From positions 711,810-775,809 of the forward strand of contig CANLOY010000002.1 in NCBI GenBank assembly GCA_947493005.1: a stretch of DNA of 64,000 bases, given 5' to 3'. Numbering within the stretch: position 1 is the first letter of the stretch; each line of letters begins with the position of its first letter. Shown in pieces: positions 16,554 to 25,067 of the stretch. The notes beneath the pieces were generated by a model, which ran no database searches, was not told the DNA's origin, and saw only the letters and a list, made by a program, of their open reading frames with translations. The DNA comes from an uncultured Roseivirga sp. Lineage in GTDB: Bacteria > Bacteroidota > Bacteroidia > Cytophagales > Cyclobacteriaceae. The position numbers and the translations under genes are program-made.

Positions 16554-17240
16554 TCAATTACCCAACACCTTCAACACTTCTTCCCTGTAAGATTGACCGA
16601 TTGAAACGGAATTATCTCCTATCTTAATCTGATTTCCCTCTATATAGTCGAATCTGGACTTATTAATGATATAGGATTTATGAGTTCTTATGAATTGATC
16701 AGAAGGTAGTTCAGTGAGCAATTTCTTCATGGTTATAGTCACAATCAACACCCGATCAGTCAAGTGTACCTTAACGTAATCTCCCAGTGCTTCACAGAAA
16801 AGTATGTCTGTAAATGGAGTTCTATACATTTTTTTGTCGGCCTTTAAAAGAATGTAATCGGAGACGTTCTCTGGTATCTGAGCTTGCCCTGACTTGTCTT
16901 TCACTTTCTGCACTGCACTTACAAATCGTTCAAATGCTATAGGCTTCATCAGATAATCCACCGCATTCAGTTCAAAACCCTCCACAGCAAATTCCGGATA
17001 AGCAGTAGTAAATATCACATGAGGTTTCTGGTTAAGTGATTTATAAAAATTAATCCCTGATAGCTTAGGCATATTAATATCCAGAAAAAGTAAATCAACT
17101 GGTTGACTATTCAAGAGTTCCATAGCTTCAAATGCATCTTTGCACTCTCCCACCAGATTCAAGTCCGGATGGTCAGAAACAAAGGCTTTCAGCACATTAC
17201 GCGACAATGGTTCATCATCAATTATTAAACAGTGTATCAT
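16554..17240 (-). CDS. LytTR-family response regulator
   Basis: 228 residues: receiver domain at 1-120 (acidic IIDDE at 6-10, phospho-acceptor Asp in FLDINMPKLSG about residue 55, Lys in YLMKP about 105) followed by a LytTR DNA-binding domain (about 130-228, FTDILFCEALGDYVKVHL and HKSYIINKSRFDYIEGNQIKIG). It is coupled to the upstream LytS-like kinase by an ATGA overlap. Likely regulates its own operon's lipoprotein or envelope genes, an inference from position only. Confidence 0.93.
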   Translation of the reverse strand: MIHCLIIDDEPLSRNVLKAFVSDHPDLNLVGECKDAFEAMELLNSQPVDLLFLDINMPKLSGINFYKSLNQKPHVIFTTAYPEFAVEGFELNAVDYLMKPIAFERFVSAVQKVKDKSGQAQIPENVSDYILLKADKKMYRTPFTDILFCEALGDYVKVHLTDRVLIVTITMKKLLTELPSDQFIRTHKSYIINKSRFDYIEGNQIKIGDNSVSIGQSYREEVLKVLGN

Positions 17241-18247
17241 TTGATATTCAGTTTAACTTCAAAATCTTTTTCTCTATCGATTATCTCAAAACTATGGTTG
17301 TTTGGATAAATCAAGGCAAGTCTTCTTTTCACGTTTTCTAATCCTATCCCTCCATATTTACCACCTTCCATATCGTCAATCGTTCCCTTGTTATTCTTTA
17401 TGTTGAAAGTGATTCCTTCTTCCAGGTTCAGTGTAATATCAACATAAGCAGAGTCTGAAACACCCTTTACCCCATGTTTGAAGCTATTTTCAATCAATGG
17501 AAAGAAGAGTAGTGGTGCAATTCTCTTATTATTCAACTTTCCAATTACATTGAATGAAACTTTTGTACTTTGATCTGACCTAAGTTTCTGAAGCTCAATA
17601 TAATTTTCAAGCATCTCCAGTTCTTTGGATAGATTCACTTCATCTTCGCCTACCTCATACAACATATATCGGAGTAGATTTGAAAGCTCCAGAACAGTAT
17701 CTGCCGTTTGCTCACTTTTGGATAGTGCCAAAGAATAAATACTATTGAGACTGTTGAACAGAAAATGCGGGTTTACTTGAGTCTTTAAAGAGTTTAGCTC
17801 TATGGATAACTTCTCCTTTTCAACTCGCTGTAGTTGATACCATGATTTAGATAGTTTGAGCAAAGTTGTTAATCCAAGATATACAGAGAAAATAGAAACC
17901 AACCACTTCCAATCCGTAAACGACACCATGTAATAGTCTGTTGGCAAAAGCGGCAAGAGGTACTCAAAAACTAATTCATGAACCCCATATCCAATATTCA
18001 CCAATGAAATTGCCAAAACAGCATAAATCAAATACCTGTTCTTTTGCAAACACTTAGGAATCAATACCTCCAGATTGAGATATACCACAATAAAAAGAGG
18101 AATATGAAACAGGATGGAATAGTAGAAGTCAATGGACTTGAGTGTATTCGAAATAGAGAAGTAATCTGCTATCACATAAATGGACAACACCCAGAATACC
18201 GGGTGTTGAAACCATTTTGAGTTTATGACCTTGTTCAGAACCTTCAT
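17237..18247 (-). CDS. LytS-like sensor histidine kinase
   Basis: 336 residues. Four hydrophobic segments in the first 130 residues form the membrane sensor; then a His_kinase (LytS/YehU) domain with NPHFLFNSLNSIYSLAL around 157-173, whose His is the phosphorylation site, and an HATPase_c domain with the N-box PLIENSFKHGVKG and G-box GGIGLENVKRRL. No extracytoplasmic sensing domain is apparent. Start overlaps the lipoprotein stop as TAATG, and the end overlaps the LytTR gene, so all three should be produced together. Confidence 0.93.
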   Translation of the reverse strand: MKVLNKVINSKWFQHPVFWVLSIYVIADYFSISNTLKSIDFYYSILFHIPLFIVVYLNLEVLIPKCLQKNRYLIYAVLAISLVNIGYGVHELVFEYLLPLLPTDYYMVSFTDWKWLVSIFSVYLGLTTLLKLSKSWYQLQRVEKEKLSIELNSLKTQVNPHFLFNSLNSIYSLALSKSEQTADTVLELSNLLRYMLYEVGEDEVNLSKELEMLENYIELQKLRSDQSTKVSFNVIGKLNNKRIAPLLFFPLIENSFKHGVKGVSDSAYVDITLNLEEGITFNIKNNKGTIDDMEGGKYGGIGLENVKRRLALIYPNNHSFEIIDREKDFEVKLNIK

Positions 18248-19557
18248 TAACCTACTCTTCTATAAGATTCTATATCCTCGAACACTGATTCGTCATTGGA
18301 GTATTTATCTAGAAACTTCTGGATTTCTTTAGGCTGAGCCGTGATCAACACAGTACCATCCACAATTTCATGTCTGAGCCTTATCAGGTTACTCTCGAAA
18401 AGATCGTTCAGCTTATCCAAATCAAACATAGTCAATACCATTTTTCCATCATCCATATTCACCTTCATAAAGGTATGAACTGGGAAAAGATTACTTTGAA
18501 ATGCATTGTTTGAAAACTCTGGTAGTGGGTAAAGGTCCATGAAGTAATCTTCTCCGATGGCCACAACATGTACTTGATAAACACTTCTTTCCCCGTTGTC
18601 CATCACAATCATTTTATAACTCTCATCTCGAGTTACATAAGCTGCTCCCTTGAATTGAGCTGTTCTTTTTTCCACTTCCTTAAACATTGGTTCCCATGCT
18701 TCAGCTGCTTCTTTTAGCATTGGTTCCATTTTTTTAGCTGCCTCTTCCAGTAAAGGTTTCATACCCTCTCCAAGCTGTACAAAAGCAGTATCGTTTAGCA
18801 TATAAGACAGCGCTTCAGCAACATCTTTCATTTTGGTCTTAAGGTCTTCTCCTTGCTTCTTGATGGATGTATTGCCCTCTTTCTTTTTGTTTACATCGTC
18901 TAACATATGGGCTAATGCAGTAGCTACATCTTTCATATTAGCCTCTAAAACCTCTCCTTGCTTTTTAATGGAAGCATCAATGCTTTTTTTGCTATCAATA
19001 TCATCAACCATATAGGCCAAGGCGGTAGCTACATCTTTCATGCTTGTCTTTATACTTTCTCCTTGTCTCTTAATCGCTGGGTCTATACTCTTTTCCTTAT
19101 CAATATCACCCAGCATGTAAGTCAATGCAGTAGCCACATCTTCCATCTTAGTCTTCAGGCCTTGACTTTGTGCTTTAATAGAAGGGGTAACTGCTCCTTT
19201 TCCATTGAACATATCGTTGTAATAGTTCCAAACCGAATCTCTGTCTGTAATTTCTTTACCTCCTATATTAATCGAAATTGGCCCATTAAGTCTCACCTTC
19301 CAGTTATCACCAACCAGAGAGTCCGTGTATTCTGGTTCTTTGCTACTTGAAAAGGGGCTTGATGCCTTCTCTTCTTCTTTCATTTTTTCAATCAGGATGT
19401 AGTCTTCAGGATCGTTACCTGCCTGCCACTTCCCAATCAATTCTGGAATAAATACTAAAGTATCTTCCGTATAAATTGGGAATAGTGAGTATACACATGA
19501 GCTCATGCAAATCATTAACAAGCTTATTGCGATGAGTACTTTTAACTTCTTTTTCAT
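18247..19557 (-). CDS. Lipoprotein with four 35-residue helical repeats, first gene of a LytS/LytTR operon
   Basis: 436 residues. Signal peptide and lipobox end in MSSC (Cys21). Residues about 25-120 form an N-terminal domain (IPELIGKWQAGNDPEDYILIEK recalls lipocalin-like openings); 126-256 hold four repeats beginning at Ile127, 162, 197 and 232 with pattern IKxQGExLKxxMKDVATALxYML; about 262-300 is an AAKKMEPMLKEAAEAWEPM helix; the rest returns to beta-type sequence (YKMIVMDNGERSVYQVHVV). The repeats look like insertions splitting a lipocalin-like fold. Coupled by TAATG to the kinase, so it may be a sensor partner or target. Function unknown. Confidence 0.8.
   Translation of the reverse strand: MKKKLKVLIAISLLMICMSSCVYSLFPIYTEDTLVFIPELIGKWQAGNDPEDYILIEKMKEEEKASSPFSSSKEPEYTDSLVGDNWKVRLNGPISINIGGKEITDRDSVWNYYNDMFNGKGAVTPSIKAQSQGLKTKMEDVATALTYMLGDIDKEKSIDPAIKRQGESIKTSMKDVATALAYMVDDIDSKKSIDASIKKQGEVLEANMKDVATALAHMLDDVNKKKEGNTSIKKQGEDLKTKMKDVAEALSYMLNDTAFVQLGEGMKPLLEEAAKKMEPMLKEAAEAWEPMFKEVEKRTAQFKGAAYVTRDESYKMIVMDNGERSVYQVHVVAIGEDYFMDLYPLPEFSNNAFQSNLFPVHTFMKVNMDDGKMVLTMFDLDKLNDLFESNLIRLRHEIVDGTVLITAQPKEIQKFLDKYSNDESVFEDIESYRRVG
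18790..19182 (-). repeat. Four in-frame 105-bp tandem repeats
   Basis: Inside the lipoprotein gene, four units of exactly 105 bp (35 codons, five heptads) encode near-identical helical segments with the conserved core MKDVATAL. Units start at codons 127, 162, 197 and 232. The period is invariant while charged positions vary (ED, KD; THR-free cores with MLGD, MVDD, MLDD, MLND endings). Such an array can gain or lose units by recombination without breaking the frame. Confidence 0.85.
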
Positions 19558-19716
19558 GACTTTTCAGTTTTGTTTGAGTTTTTGTCGTTTTCGTTGACTC
19601 AAAGGTGCGGCAAGTCGACCGCCCACTAAAATTTTATCGGTGAACACTGAGTTTTTCGGGATGAACAAGAAATCAACTTTGTCAACACACTAAACCAATT
19701 GCATTTAAGTAAAAGT

Positions 19717-19772
19717 GTAATTCGTAATTCGTAATTCGTAATTCGTAATTCGTAATTCTTAATTCTTAATTA
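19717..19772. repeat. Heptanucleotide tandem repeat (GTAATTC)n
   Basis: Six perfect copies of GTAATTC from 19717 to 19758 are followed by TTAATTC and TTAATTA. The array lies between the two minus-strand genes and its final copies form the stop codon and last codons of the HAD phosphatase gene. Seven is not a multiple of three, but because copies lie past the stop, copy-number change would affect the 3' untranslated region, not the frame. Confidence 0.9.
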
Positions 19773-20268
19773 TCAAATCTACAGCTTCTGAAAAGTTCAT
19801 TACTGAATATTCAGCATAGTCAGAGACCTCTCCTGTCGTTAAATGAATTCCCCTCACACCCAATTTGCTAGTTGGAATCATATCACTCTCCCTATCTCCT
19901 ATCATCCGGGATTGATCCACATCTATGTTGTGTTTAGCAATTGCCTTTTCGAACATTAGAGAGTCTGGTTTTCTAGATAAAGACTTGCTGATAGCATCAT
20001 ATCCAGAGGCAAAATAGATGTCGTCAAGTATTTCACCCGTCAGTGATTGAATATGTTCGTGACACTGCATCACAAAAGCGTCATCATAAGTTCCTTTAGC
20101 AATACCACTCTGATTGGTAACCACAATCAATAAAAACCCTGCAGCTTTGAGTTTTTTTAAACCCTCAACCACTCCTTCTTTAACTTTAAATTCATCGAAT
20201 GAAGTAATCTGATAACCCAATTCTTCGTTGAGCACACCATCTCTATCCAGGAATACGGCTTTATTCAT
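19759..20268 (-). CDS. gmhB: HAD-superfamily phosphatase, GmhB-like (HAD-IIIA)
   Basis: 169 residues. HAD motif I DRDGVLN (Asp8, Asp10), motif II VVTNQSGIAKG (about 49-59), Lys in SRKPDS (about 100) and motif IV GDRESD (about 125) are present, as in D-glycero-D-manno-heptose-1,7-bisphosphate 7-phosphatase. The CxH...CxC zinc loop of classical GmhB is absent; the corresponding stretch is YFASGYDAISKSLSRKPD. It may therefore act on heptose bisphosphate without zinc, or on another sugar phosphate (histidinol-phosphatase-like relatives share the motifs). The 3' end runs into a heptamer repeat. Confidence 0.75.
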   Translation of the reverse strand: MNKAVFLDRDGVLNEELGYQITSFDEFKVKEGVVEGLKKLKAAGFLLIVVTNQSGIAKGTYDDAFVMQCHEHIQSLTGEILDDIYFASGYDAISKSLSRKPDSLMFEKAIAKHNIDVDQSRMIGDRESDMIPTSKLGVRGIHLTTGEVSDYAEYSVMNFSEAVDLIIKN

Positions 20269-20394
20269 TTAACAAAATTTGGGAGCAAGTTATTAACAAT
20301 CATCAAACAATATCCGTTTGGACAACATATGGCAAAACCATACTATTAAAGTAAATTAATTTTCCTGACCTCAATACTGTATTTGAGATTATAT

Positions 20395-20402
20395 TAGATT
20401 TG
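20395..20402 (+). promoter_or_regulatory. Candidate -7 element for the GT2 gene
   Basis: TAGATTTG matches TAnnTTTG and ends 10 bp before the ATG at 20412, so the transcript would have almost no leader. No clear TTG lies at -33 spacing, so this is weak on its own. Confidence 0.35.
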
Positions 20403-20411
20403 TGACCTTCC

Positions 20412-21200
20412 ATGAAAGATGGCATAGTAATCATACCGACCTATAACGAGCGAGAGAACATCGAAGAGATGATTGATATTGTTATGAGCCAGCCAGGTGA
20501 GTTTGATCTGCTAATTGTCGATGATGGATCGCCAGATGGTACCGGACAGCTTGTAAAGCAAAAAATGGAGTCATACGCTGACCGGTTGTTTCTTGAAGAG
20601 AGAAGTGAAAAACTAGGCTTAGGCACTGCTTATATACATGGTTTTCGGTGGGCATTAAACAGGCATTACAATTACATTTTTGAAATGGATGCCGATTTTT
20701 CTCACAATCCTGCAGACCTTAATAAGCTGTATCATGCCTGCAAGAATGAAGGCAACCAAATGGCAATAGGTTCAAGATATGTTACCGGAGTAAATGTTGT
20801 TAACTGGCCAATGTCACGAGTAATGCTATCTTATTTTGCTAGTCATTATGTAAGGTTAGTCACCGGTATGCCTATAAGTGACACAACTGCTGGTTTCAAG
20901 TGCTATCACCGCAGTGTATTAGAAACTATCGAATTGGACAAAATTCGATTCATGGGATATGCCTTCCAGATTGAAATGAAATTCCTAACCTGGAAGTTCG
21001 GTTTCAAAATTGCTGAAGTGCCCATCATATTTACAGACAGAACAAAGGGAGAGTCTAAAATGAGTGGTGGTATTATTAAAGAAGCCATTATTGGAGTGCT
21101 CCAAATTAAAATAGGTAGTCTTTTCAATACTTATAGAAGAGATATGGACTCAATTCCTGAGTTAATCAAACCTGATGGCCTTAACAGGGCTAATTCTTGA
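20412..21200 (+). CDS. Polyprenol-phosphate mannosyltransferase (DPM1-like GT2)
   Basis: 262-residue GT-A glycosyltransferase using a nucleotide sugar to glycosylate a polyprenyl phosphate. IPTYNERENI at 7-16 and VDDGSPDGTG (about 36-45) bind the nucleotide; DADFSHNP (about 96-103) is the metal-binding DxD-type motif; RYVTGV and GESKMSGG follow in the pattern of dolichol-phosphate mannosyltransferases. Cytosolic face, membrane-associated; no C-terminal membrane helices are seen. Exact sugar not provable. Its last 39 bases overlap the 3' end of the convergent permease gene. Confidence 0.9.
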   Translation: MKDGIVIIPTYNERENIEEMIDIVMSQPGEFDLLIVDDGSPDGTGQLVKQKMESYADRLFLEERSEKLGLGTAYIHGFRWALNRHYNYIFEMDADFSHNPADLNKLYHACKNEGNQMAIGSRYVTGVNVVNWPMSRVMLSYFASHYVRLVTGMPISDTTAGFKCYHRSVLETIELDKIRFMGYAFQIEMKFLTWKFGFKIAEVPIIFTDRTKGESKMSGGIIKEAIIGVLQIKIGSLFNTYRRDMDSIPELIKPDGLNRANS

Positions 21201-22382
21201 AATAATTGCCGTAGGAATCGTTAGAATCAAACCAACCAATACCAAGGTCAGTACATTAATACCCAATGTACTCCACCAGTTCCAATCAATCGGCACGTGA
21301 TCCATATAATAAGTAGACTGTTCCAAAGGAATTACTTTAAAGTAGTACTGAACTAGTCCAAAAGTGATCGCAATCAGGTTACCAATTACCAAACCTTTCA
21401 CCACCAGTTTCACTCCATTGTAAGCAAAGACCCTTCTTATAAGTTTATTAGTAGCTCCAAAAGCCTTAAAAGAACCGATCATATGAGTGCGTTCCATGAT
21501 TAGGATAAAAAGCACCGACACCATGTTAAAACACGCGACTATCAATATCAGACCAATCAGTATAAATACATTCTGTGTTAGCAATGCCAACCAGTCGAAA
21601 ATCTGAACAAACTTTCGATCAACCCTGTCTGTCAAAAGCCCAACACTAATTTTATTGGAAATAGCTGTATCAGCTTCTTCCAACTCATTAATGTCATTCA
21701 CAAAAACCTCGTAGCCCCCAACCTGATTAGAGAGCCAGTTATTTAAGTCTCTGATTAGACTAATATCTCCAATCACTGTTTGTTCATCGAAATTGTCAAG
21801 GCCCGTAGAAAAGATTCCGGTGATATACAGGCTTCTTGTTCTGGGTGGATCCATAATAAAGTAAGCCACTATCCTATCCCCAACACCAACTTGCATCCGA
21901 TCTGCCATACGTTGGCTAAGTATTACTTCTTGAGAAAACTTTTTGTCAGTATCAAAGTTCGGAAAATGACCTTCCACCATGTAATCATTGAAAGCAATCG
22001 TATCAAAGGAATTGCTTACCCCTTTAAACAATAGTCCAAAGTTCTCATTGTTTATAGATATTAAACCCGGTTTATGCGCATACTCCTGAATGTGCTTCAC
22101 ATGTGAGTCAGTCTGCAGCATCTCCATGCGCTCATCACTCATCATAATCGGCTCTTCTTCAAAAGAGTTATTCAGAGAAAACTTTGTAATCTGGATATGC
22201 CCTGAAAAACTGAAAATTTTATCCTTGATATTATTCTGAAAACCTCCCAGTACTTGAAATGAAATTACCATTATGGCTATTCCCAATGCCACACTAGCAA
22301 TAGCCACCATGTTTATCGTAGAAGAAAAACTCCCTTTATCAGTAGCGTTGATTCTTTTAGAAATGAAATAAGGGAGGTTCAA
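21162..22382 (-). CDS. FtsX-family ABC transporter permease (LolC/LolE-like)
   Basis: About 406 residues from the TTG at 22382 (LNLPYFISKRI), the family-typical N-terminus. Reading further upstream to an ATG at 22487 would overlap the divergent NamZ-like gene by 58 bp, so the TTG is favoured. One N-terminal membrane helix (MVAIASVALGIAIMVISF), a large periplasmic MacB-type domain (about 60-270), then three helices in the FtsX region and the closing SPVKAIRFD. This fits lipoprotein-release permeases; the LolD-type ATPase is not adjacent. Converges on and overlaps the GT2 gene. Confidence 0.85.
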   Translation of the reverse strand: MNLPYFISKRINATDKGSFSSTINMVAIASVALGIAIMVISFQVLGGFQNNIKDKIFSFSGHIQITKFSLNNSFEEEPIMMSDERMEMLQTDSHVKHIQEYAHKPGLISINNENFGLLFKGVSNSFDTIAFNDYMVEGHFPNFDTDKKFSQEVILSQRMADRMQVGVGDRIVAYFIMDPPRTRSLYITGIFSTGLDNFDEQTVIGDISLIRDLNNWLSNQVGGYEVFVNDINELEEADTAISNKISVGLLTDRVDRKFVQIFDWLALLTQNVFILIGLILIVACFNMVSVLFILIMERTHMIGSFKAFGATNKLIRRVFAYNGVKLVVKGLVIGNLIAITFGLVQYYFKVIPLEQSTYYMDHVPIDWNWWSTLGINVLTLVLVGLILTIPTAIISRISPVKAIRFD

Positions 22383-22429
22383 GATTATGGTTAATTTTAA
22401 AGCCGTTTCCTCAAAGATAAACGAAGCTG

Positions 22430-23581
22430 ATGATTCGACTACTGCTAACCCTTTGCATTTTTTCAGTTTTTGCCTGTTCGCAAGCACAAAACCTTCAGTT
22501 GGGTGCCGAAAGAATGGACGAATACTTATCTGAACTAGAAGGCAAAAGAGTAGCCTTAGTCGTAAATCAAACTTCAGTAATCAATAATACGCACTTAGTT
22601 GACACACTTGTTTCTAGAGGAATCAACATTGTCAAAGTAATGGCTCCTGAGCATGGTTTTCGTGGAGAGGCTCCTGATGGTGCTAAGATTGATGACTCAA
22701 GAGATGAAAAAACGGGGATTTCAATCGTTTCAATTTATGGAAAGACAAAAAAACCTTCTCCTGAAATGCTGGAGGATGTAGATATATTGATATTTGACAT
22801 TCAGGATGTTGGTGTGCGCTTCTATACTTTTATCAGTACCATGCACTATATAATGGAAGCTGCCGCTGAAAATGATAAACAGGTGATTGTATTGGACAGG
22901 CCCAACCCAAATGGCATGTATGTAGATGGTCCTGTCAAAGATGATGACATTAATGGTTTTGTCGCAATGCATCCCATACCAATTGTACATGGGTTAACGG
23001 TAGGCGAACTAGCTAAAATGATTAATGGCGAGGGCTGGCTAAACAATAGTGTCGCAAGTGACTTAAAGGTAGTTTCAATGAAAGGGTGGGACCATAATTC
23101 AACCTATAGCCTCCCGATCAAACCATCTCCAAACCTCCCTAACAACAATGCCATAGCATTATATCCATCACTCGGACTATTTGAAGGAACTGTGGTAAGT
23201 GTAGGTAGAGGTACAGATTCTCCCTTTGAAATAATTGGTTATCCAAAGCCGAGTTTAGGCACATATACCTTTACCCCTCAACCCAATGCTGGTTCTAAAT
23301 ATCCTCCTCTAGAGGGTAAAAAATGCTTCGGCATGAGTTTTTCTGGTACTGAAACTCCGGGAGTTTTAACACTTAAACACCTCTTGACTTACTATAGCGA
23401 GTTAAAGAAAGATACCACCTTTTTCAGATCTTATATCAACTTGTTGTCAGGTACGAAAGATTTCAGAAAGCAAGTTGAAGAGGGTTGGACAGAAGAACAA
23501 ATCAAAGCAACATGGCAGCCAAAACTTAATGAATATAAAGCCATGAGAAAGAAGTATTTGCTTTACCCTGACTTTGAATAA
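22430..23581 (+). CDS. DUF1343/NamZ-like exo-beta-N-acetylmuramidase
   Basis: 383 residues with signal peptide and a likely lipoprotein Cys (LLLTLCIFSVFACSQ). The body matches the DUF1343 (NamZ) family: ALVVNQTSVINNTHLVDTL, MAPEHGFRG, FDIQDVGVRFYTFISTMHY, LDRPNPNG, PIVHGLTVGELA and SVGRGTDSPFEIIG. Characterised members remove terminal MurNAc from peptidoglycan fragments, so a role in cell-wall recycling at the envelope is likely. The fmt ATG directly follows its stop codon, suggesting one transcript. Confidence 0.9.
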   Translation: MIRLLLTLCIFSVFACSQAQNLQLGAERMDEYLSELEGKRVALVVNQTSVINNTHLVDTLVSRGINIVKVMAPEHGFRGEAPDGAKIDDSRDEKTGISIVSIYGKTKKPSPEMLEDVDILIFDIQDVGVRFYTFISTMHYIMEAAAENDKQVIVLDRPNPNGMYVDGPVKDDDINGFVAMHPIPIVHGLTVGELAKMINGEGWLNNSVASDLKVVSMKGWDHNSTYSLPIKPSPNLPNNNAIALYPSLGLFEGTVVSVGRGTDSPFEIIGYPKPSLGTYTFTPQPNAGSKYPPLEGKKCFGMSFSGTETPGVLTLKHLLTYYSELKKDTTFFRSYINLLSGTKDFRKQVEEGWTEEQIKATWQPKLNEYKAMRKKYLLYPDFE

Positions 23582-24502
23582 ATGCGAGACTTAAGAATCA
23601 TTTACATGGGTACGCCAGAGTTTGCCGTGCCTAGTCTACAAGTATTAGTAGAAAGCGGTTTTAATATTGTAGCCGTCATTACCGCACCTGATAAACCAAA
23701 AGGCAGAGGTCAAAGGCTGGCAACGACTCCTGTAAAGGATTATGCGGTTTCTCAGAATATTCCGGTGCTTCAACCTACTAATCTGAAATCTTCTGAATTT
23801 CTTGAAGAACTGAAAAGCTACAATGCCAACCTGCAAATAGTAGTGGCCTTTAGAATGTTACCTGTAGCGGTATGGGATATGCCCGAAATTGGCACTTTCA
23901 ATTTACATGCCTCTTTACTGCCTCAGTATAGAGGAGCTGCGCCAATTAACTGGGCTATTATCAATGGCGAAAAGGAAACAGGTGTAACAACATTCTTCCT
24001 AAAACATGAGATCGATACGGGCAATGTTATTTTCCAGGAAAAGGAAGTTATTGAAGAAGACGATACGGTAGGTACACTTTATAGCAGGTTGATGGAAAAA
24101 GGAGCTCAACTGGTTTTAAAAACCGTAAAGGCCATTGAAGCTGGTGATTATCCTCAAGAACCTCAAAACGAAGATCAGGAGATAAAACATGCCCCTAAAA
24201 TCTTCAAGGAAACTTGTGAAATTGATTGGTCAAAATCGTCCGAGGAGGTCTATAATTTCATCAGAGGGCTCTCTCCTTACCCTGCCGCATGGACTACTTT
24301 GAATGGCAAAAAGTTTAAGATATTCGGAGCTGAAAAACTTGATTTCGCTAAAGCTGGAAACAGCCCTGGAGAGTATAAAACCGACAACAAATCACACCTC
24401 CATATACAAACTGGTGGTAATACCCTGGCCATTACAGAGCTTCAAATGGAGGGCAAGAAACGAATGGATATCAAATCATTTTTAATTGGGAATAAGCTAT
24501 GA
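23582..24502 (+). CDS. fmt: Methionyl-tRNA formyltransferase
   Basis: 306 residues; formylates initiator Met-tRNA using 10-formyl-THF. Motifs: MGTPEFAVPSL (8-18), NLHASLLPQYRGAAPINWAI (about 108-127, catalytic Asn and His), HEIDTGNV (catalytic Asp about 143) and a C-terminal domain with LSPYPAAWT. Start is immediately after the NamZ-like stop; its last codons overlap folA as ATGA, a functional pairing because both use folate cofactors. Confidence 0.97.
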   Translation: MRDLRIIYMGTPEFAVPSLQVLVESGFNIVAVITAPDKPKGRGQRLATTPVKDYAVSQNIPVLQPTNLKSSEFLEELKSYNANLQIVVAFRMLPVAVWDMPEIGTFNLHASLLPQYRGAAPINWAIINGEKETGVTTFFLKHEIDTGNVIFQEKEVIEEDDTVGTLYSRLMEKGAQLVLKTVKAIEAGDYPQEPQNEDQEIKHAPKIFKETCEIDWSKSSEEVYNFIRGLSPYPAAWTTLNGKKFKIFGAEKLDFAKAGNSPGEYKTDNKSHLHIQTGGNTLAITELQMEGKKRMDIKSFLIGNKL

Positions 24503-25002
24503 TCAGAACTATTGTAGTTGCGAAAGCTAAAAACAATGCCATTGGAAAAGACAATGATTTGCTTTGGCACCTGCCAGATGACTTTAAGTTTTTCAAAAAT
24601 ACTACAAAGGGGCATCATATAATTATGGGGCGTAAGACTTATGAGTCACTTGGTAAACCACTCCCAAACAGAACTTCGATTGTAATTACAAGGAATGAAA
24701 ACTTTCGGTTACCTGAAGGGCATCATGTGGTTAAAAGCTTTTCAGCCGCATTGGAGATTTGTGAGAACAAAGACTTGGATGAAGTAATGATTATTGGTGG
24801 AGGACAGATATATAAACAAGCACTTGAAGAAGGTAAAGTGGATAAAATGCATATCACGGAAGTCCATAAAGACATAGATGGGGCAGATACATTTTTCCCC
24901 GAGTTCGACTCACCTGAATGGAAAGAAGTGAGTAGATCTCATCACTTAGCAGATGAAAGACATAAATATGCTTTTGACTTTGTGACATACATTAAGAAGT
25001 AG
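24499..25002 (+). CDS. folA: Dihydrofolate reductase
   Basis: 167-residue NADPH-dependent reductase of dihydrofolate. The N-terminal AKNNAIGKDNDLLWHLPDDFKFFK holds the active-site Asp in LPDDFKFF (about 28-31), MGRKTYESLGKPLPNRTSIVITR is the NADPH-binding region, and IIGGGQIYKQAL and EVHKDIDGADTFFP complete the fold. Starts within the last codons of fmt (ATGA). No thyA is visible in the window. Confidence 0.97.
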   Translation: MIRTIVVAKAKNNAIGKDNDLLWHLPDDFKFFKNTTKGHHIIMGRKTYESLGKPLPNRTSIVITRNENFRLPEGHHVVKSFSAALEICENKDLDEVMIIGGGQIYKQALEEGKVDKMHITEVHKDIDGADTFFPEFDSPEWKEVSRSHHLADERHKYAFDFVTYIKK

Positions 25003-25067
25003 TGCCCATTGATGTTCCAATAATTGAAGAAAAACAGTAATCTACTTATCTTGGTTAAAAGCCATCA

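Noticed and set aside
18833..19350. Plus-strand frames opposite the lipoprotein repeats
   Set aside because: They arise because the 105-bp repeat keeps the antisense frame open; not independent genes.
19717..19772. Heptamer array considered as a CRISPR
   Set aside because: Units are contiguous with no spacers; it is a simple tandem repeat.
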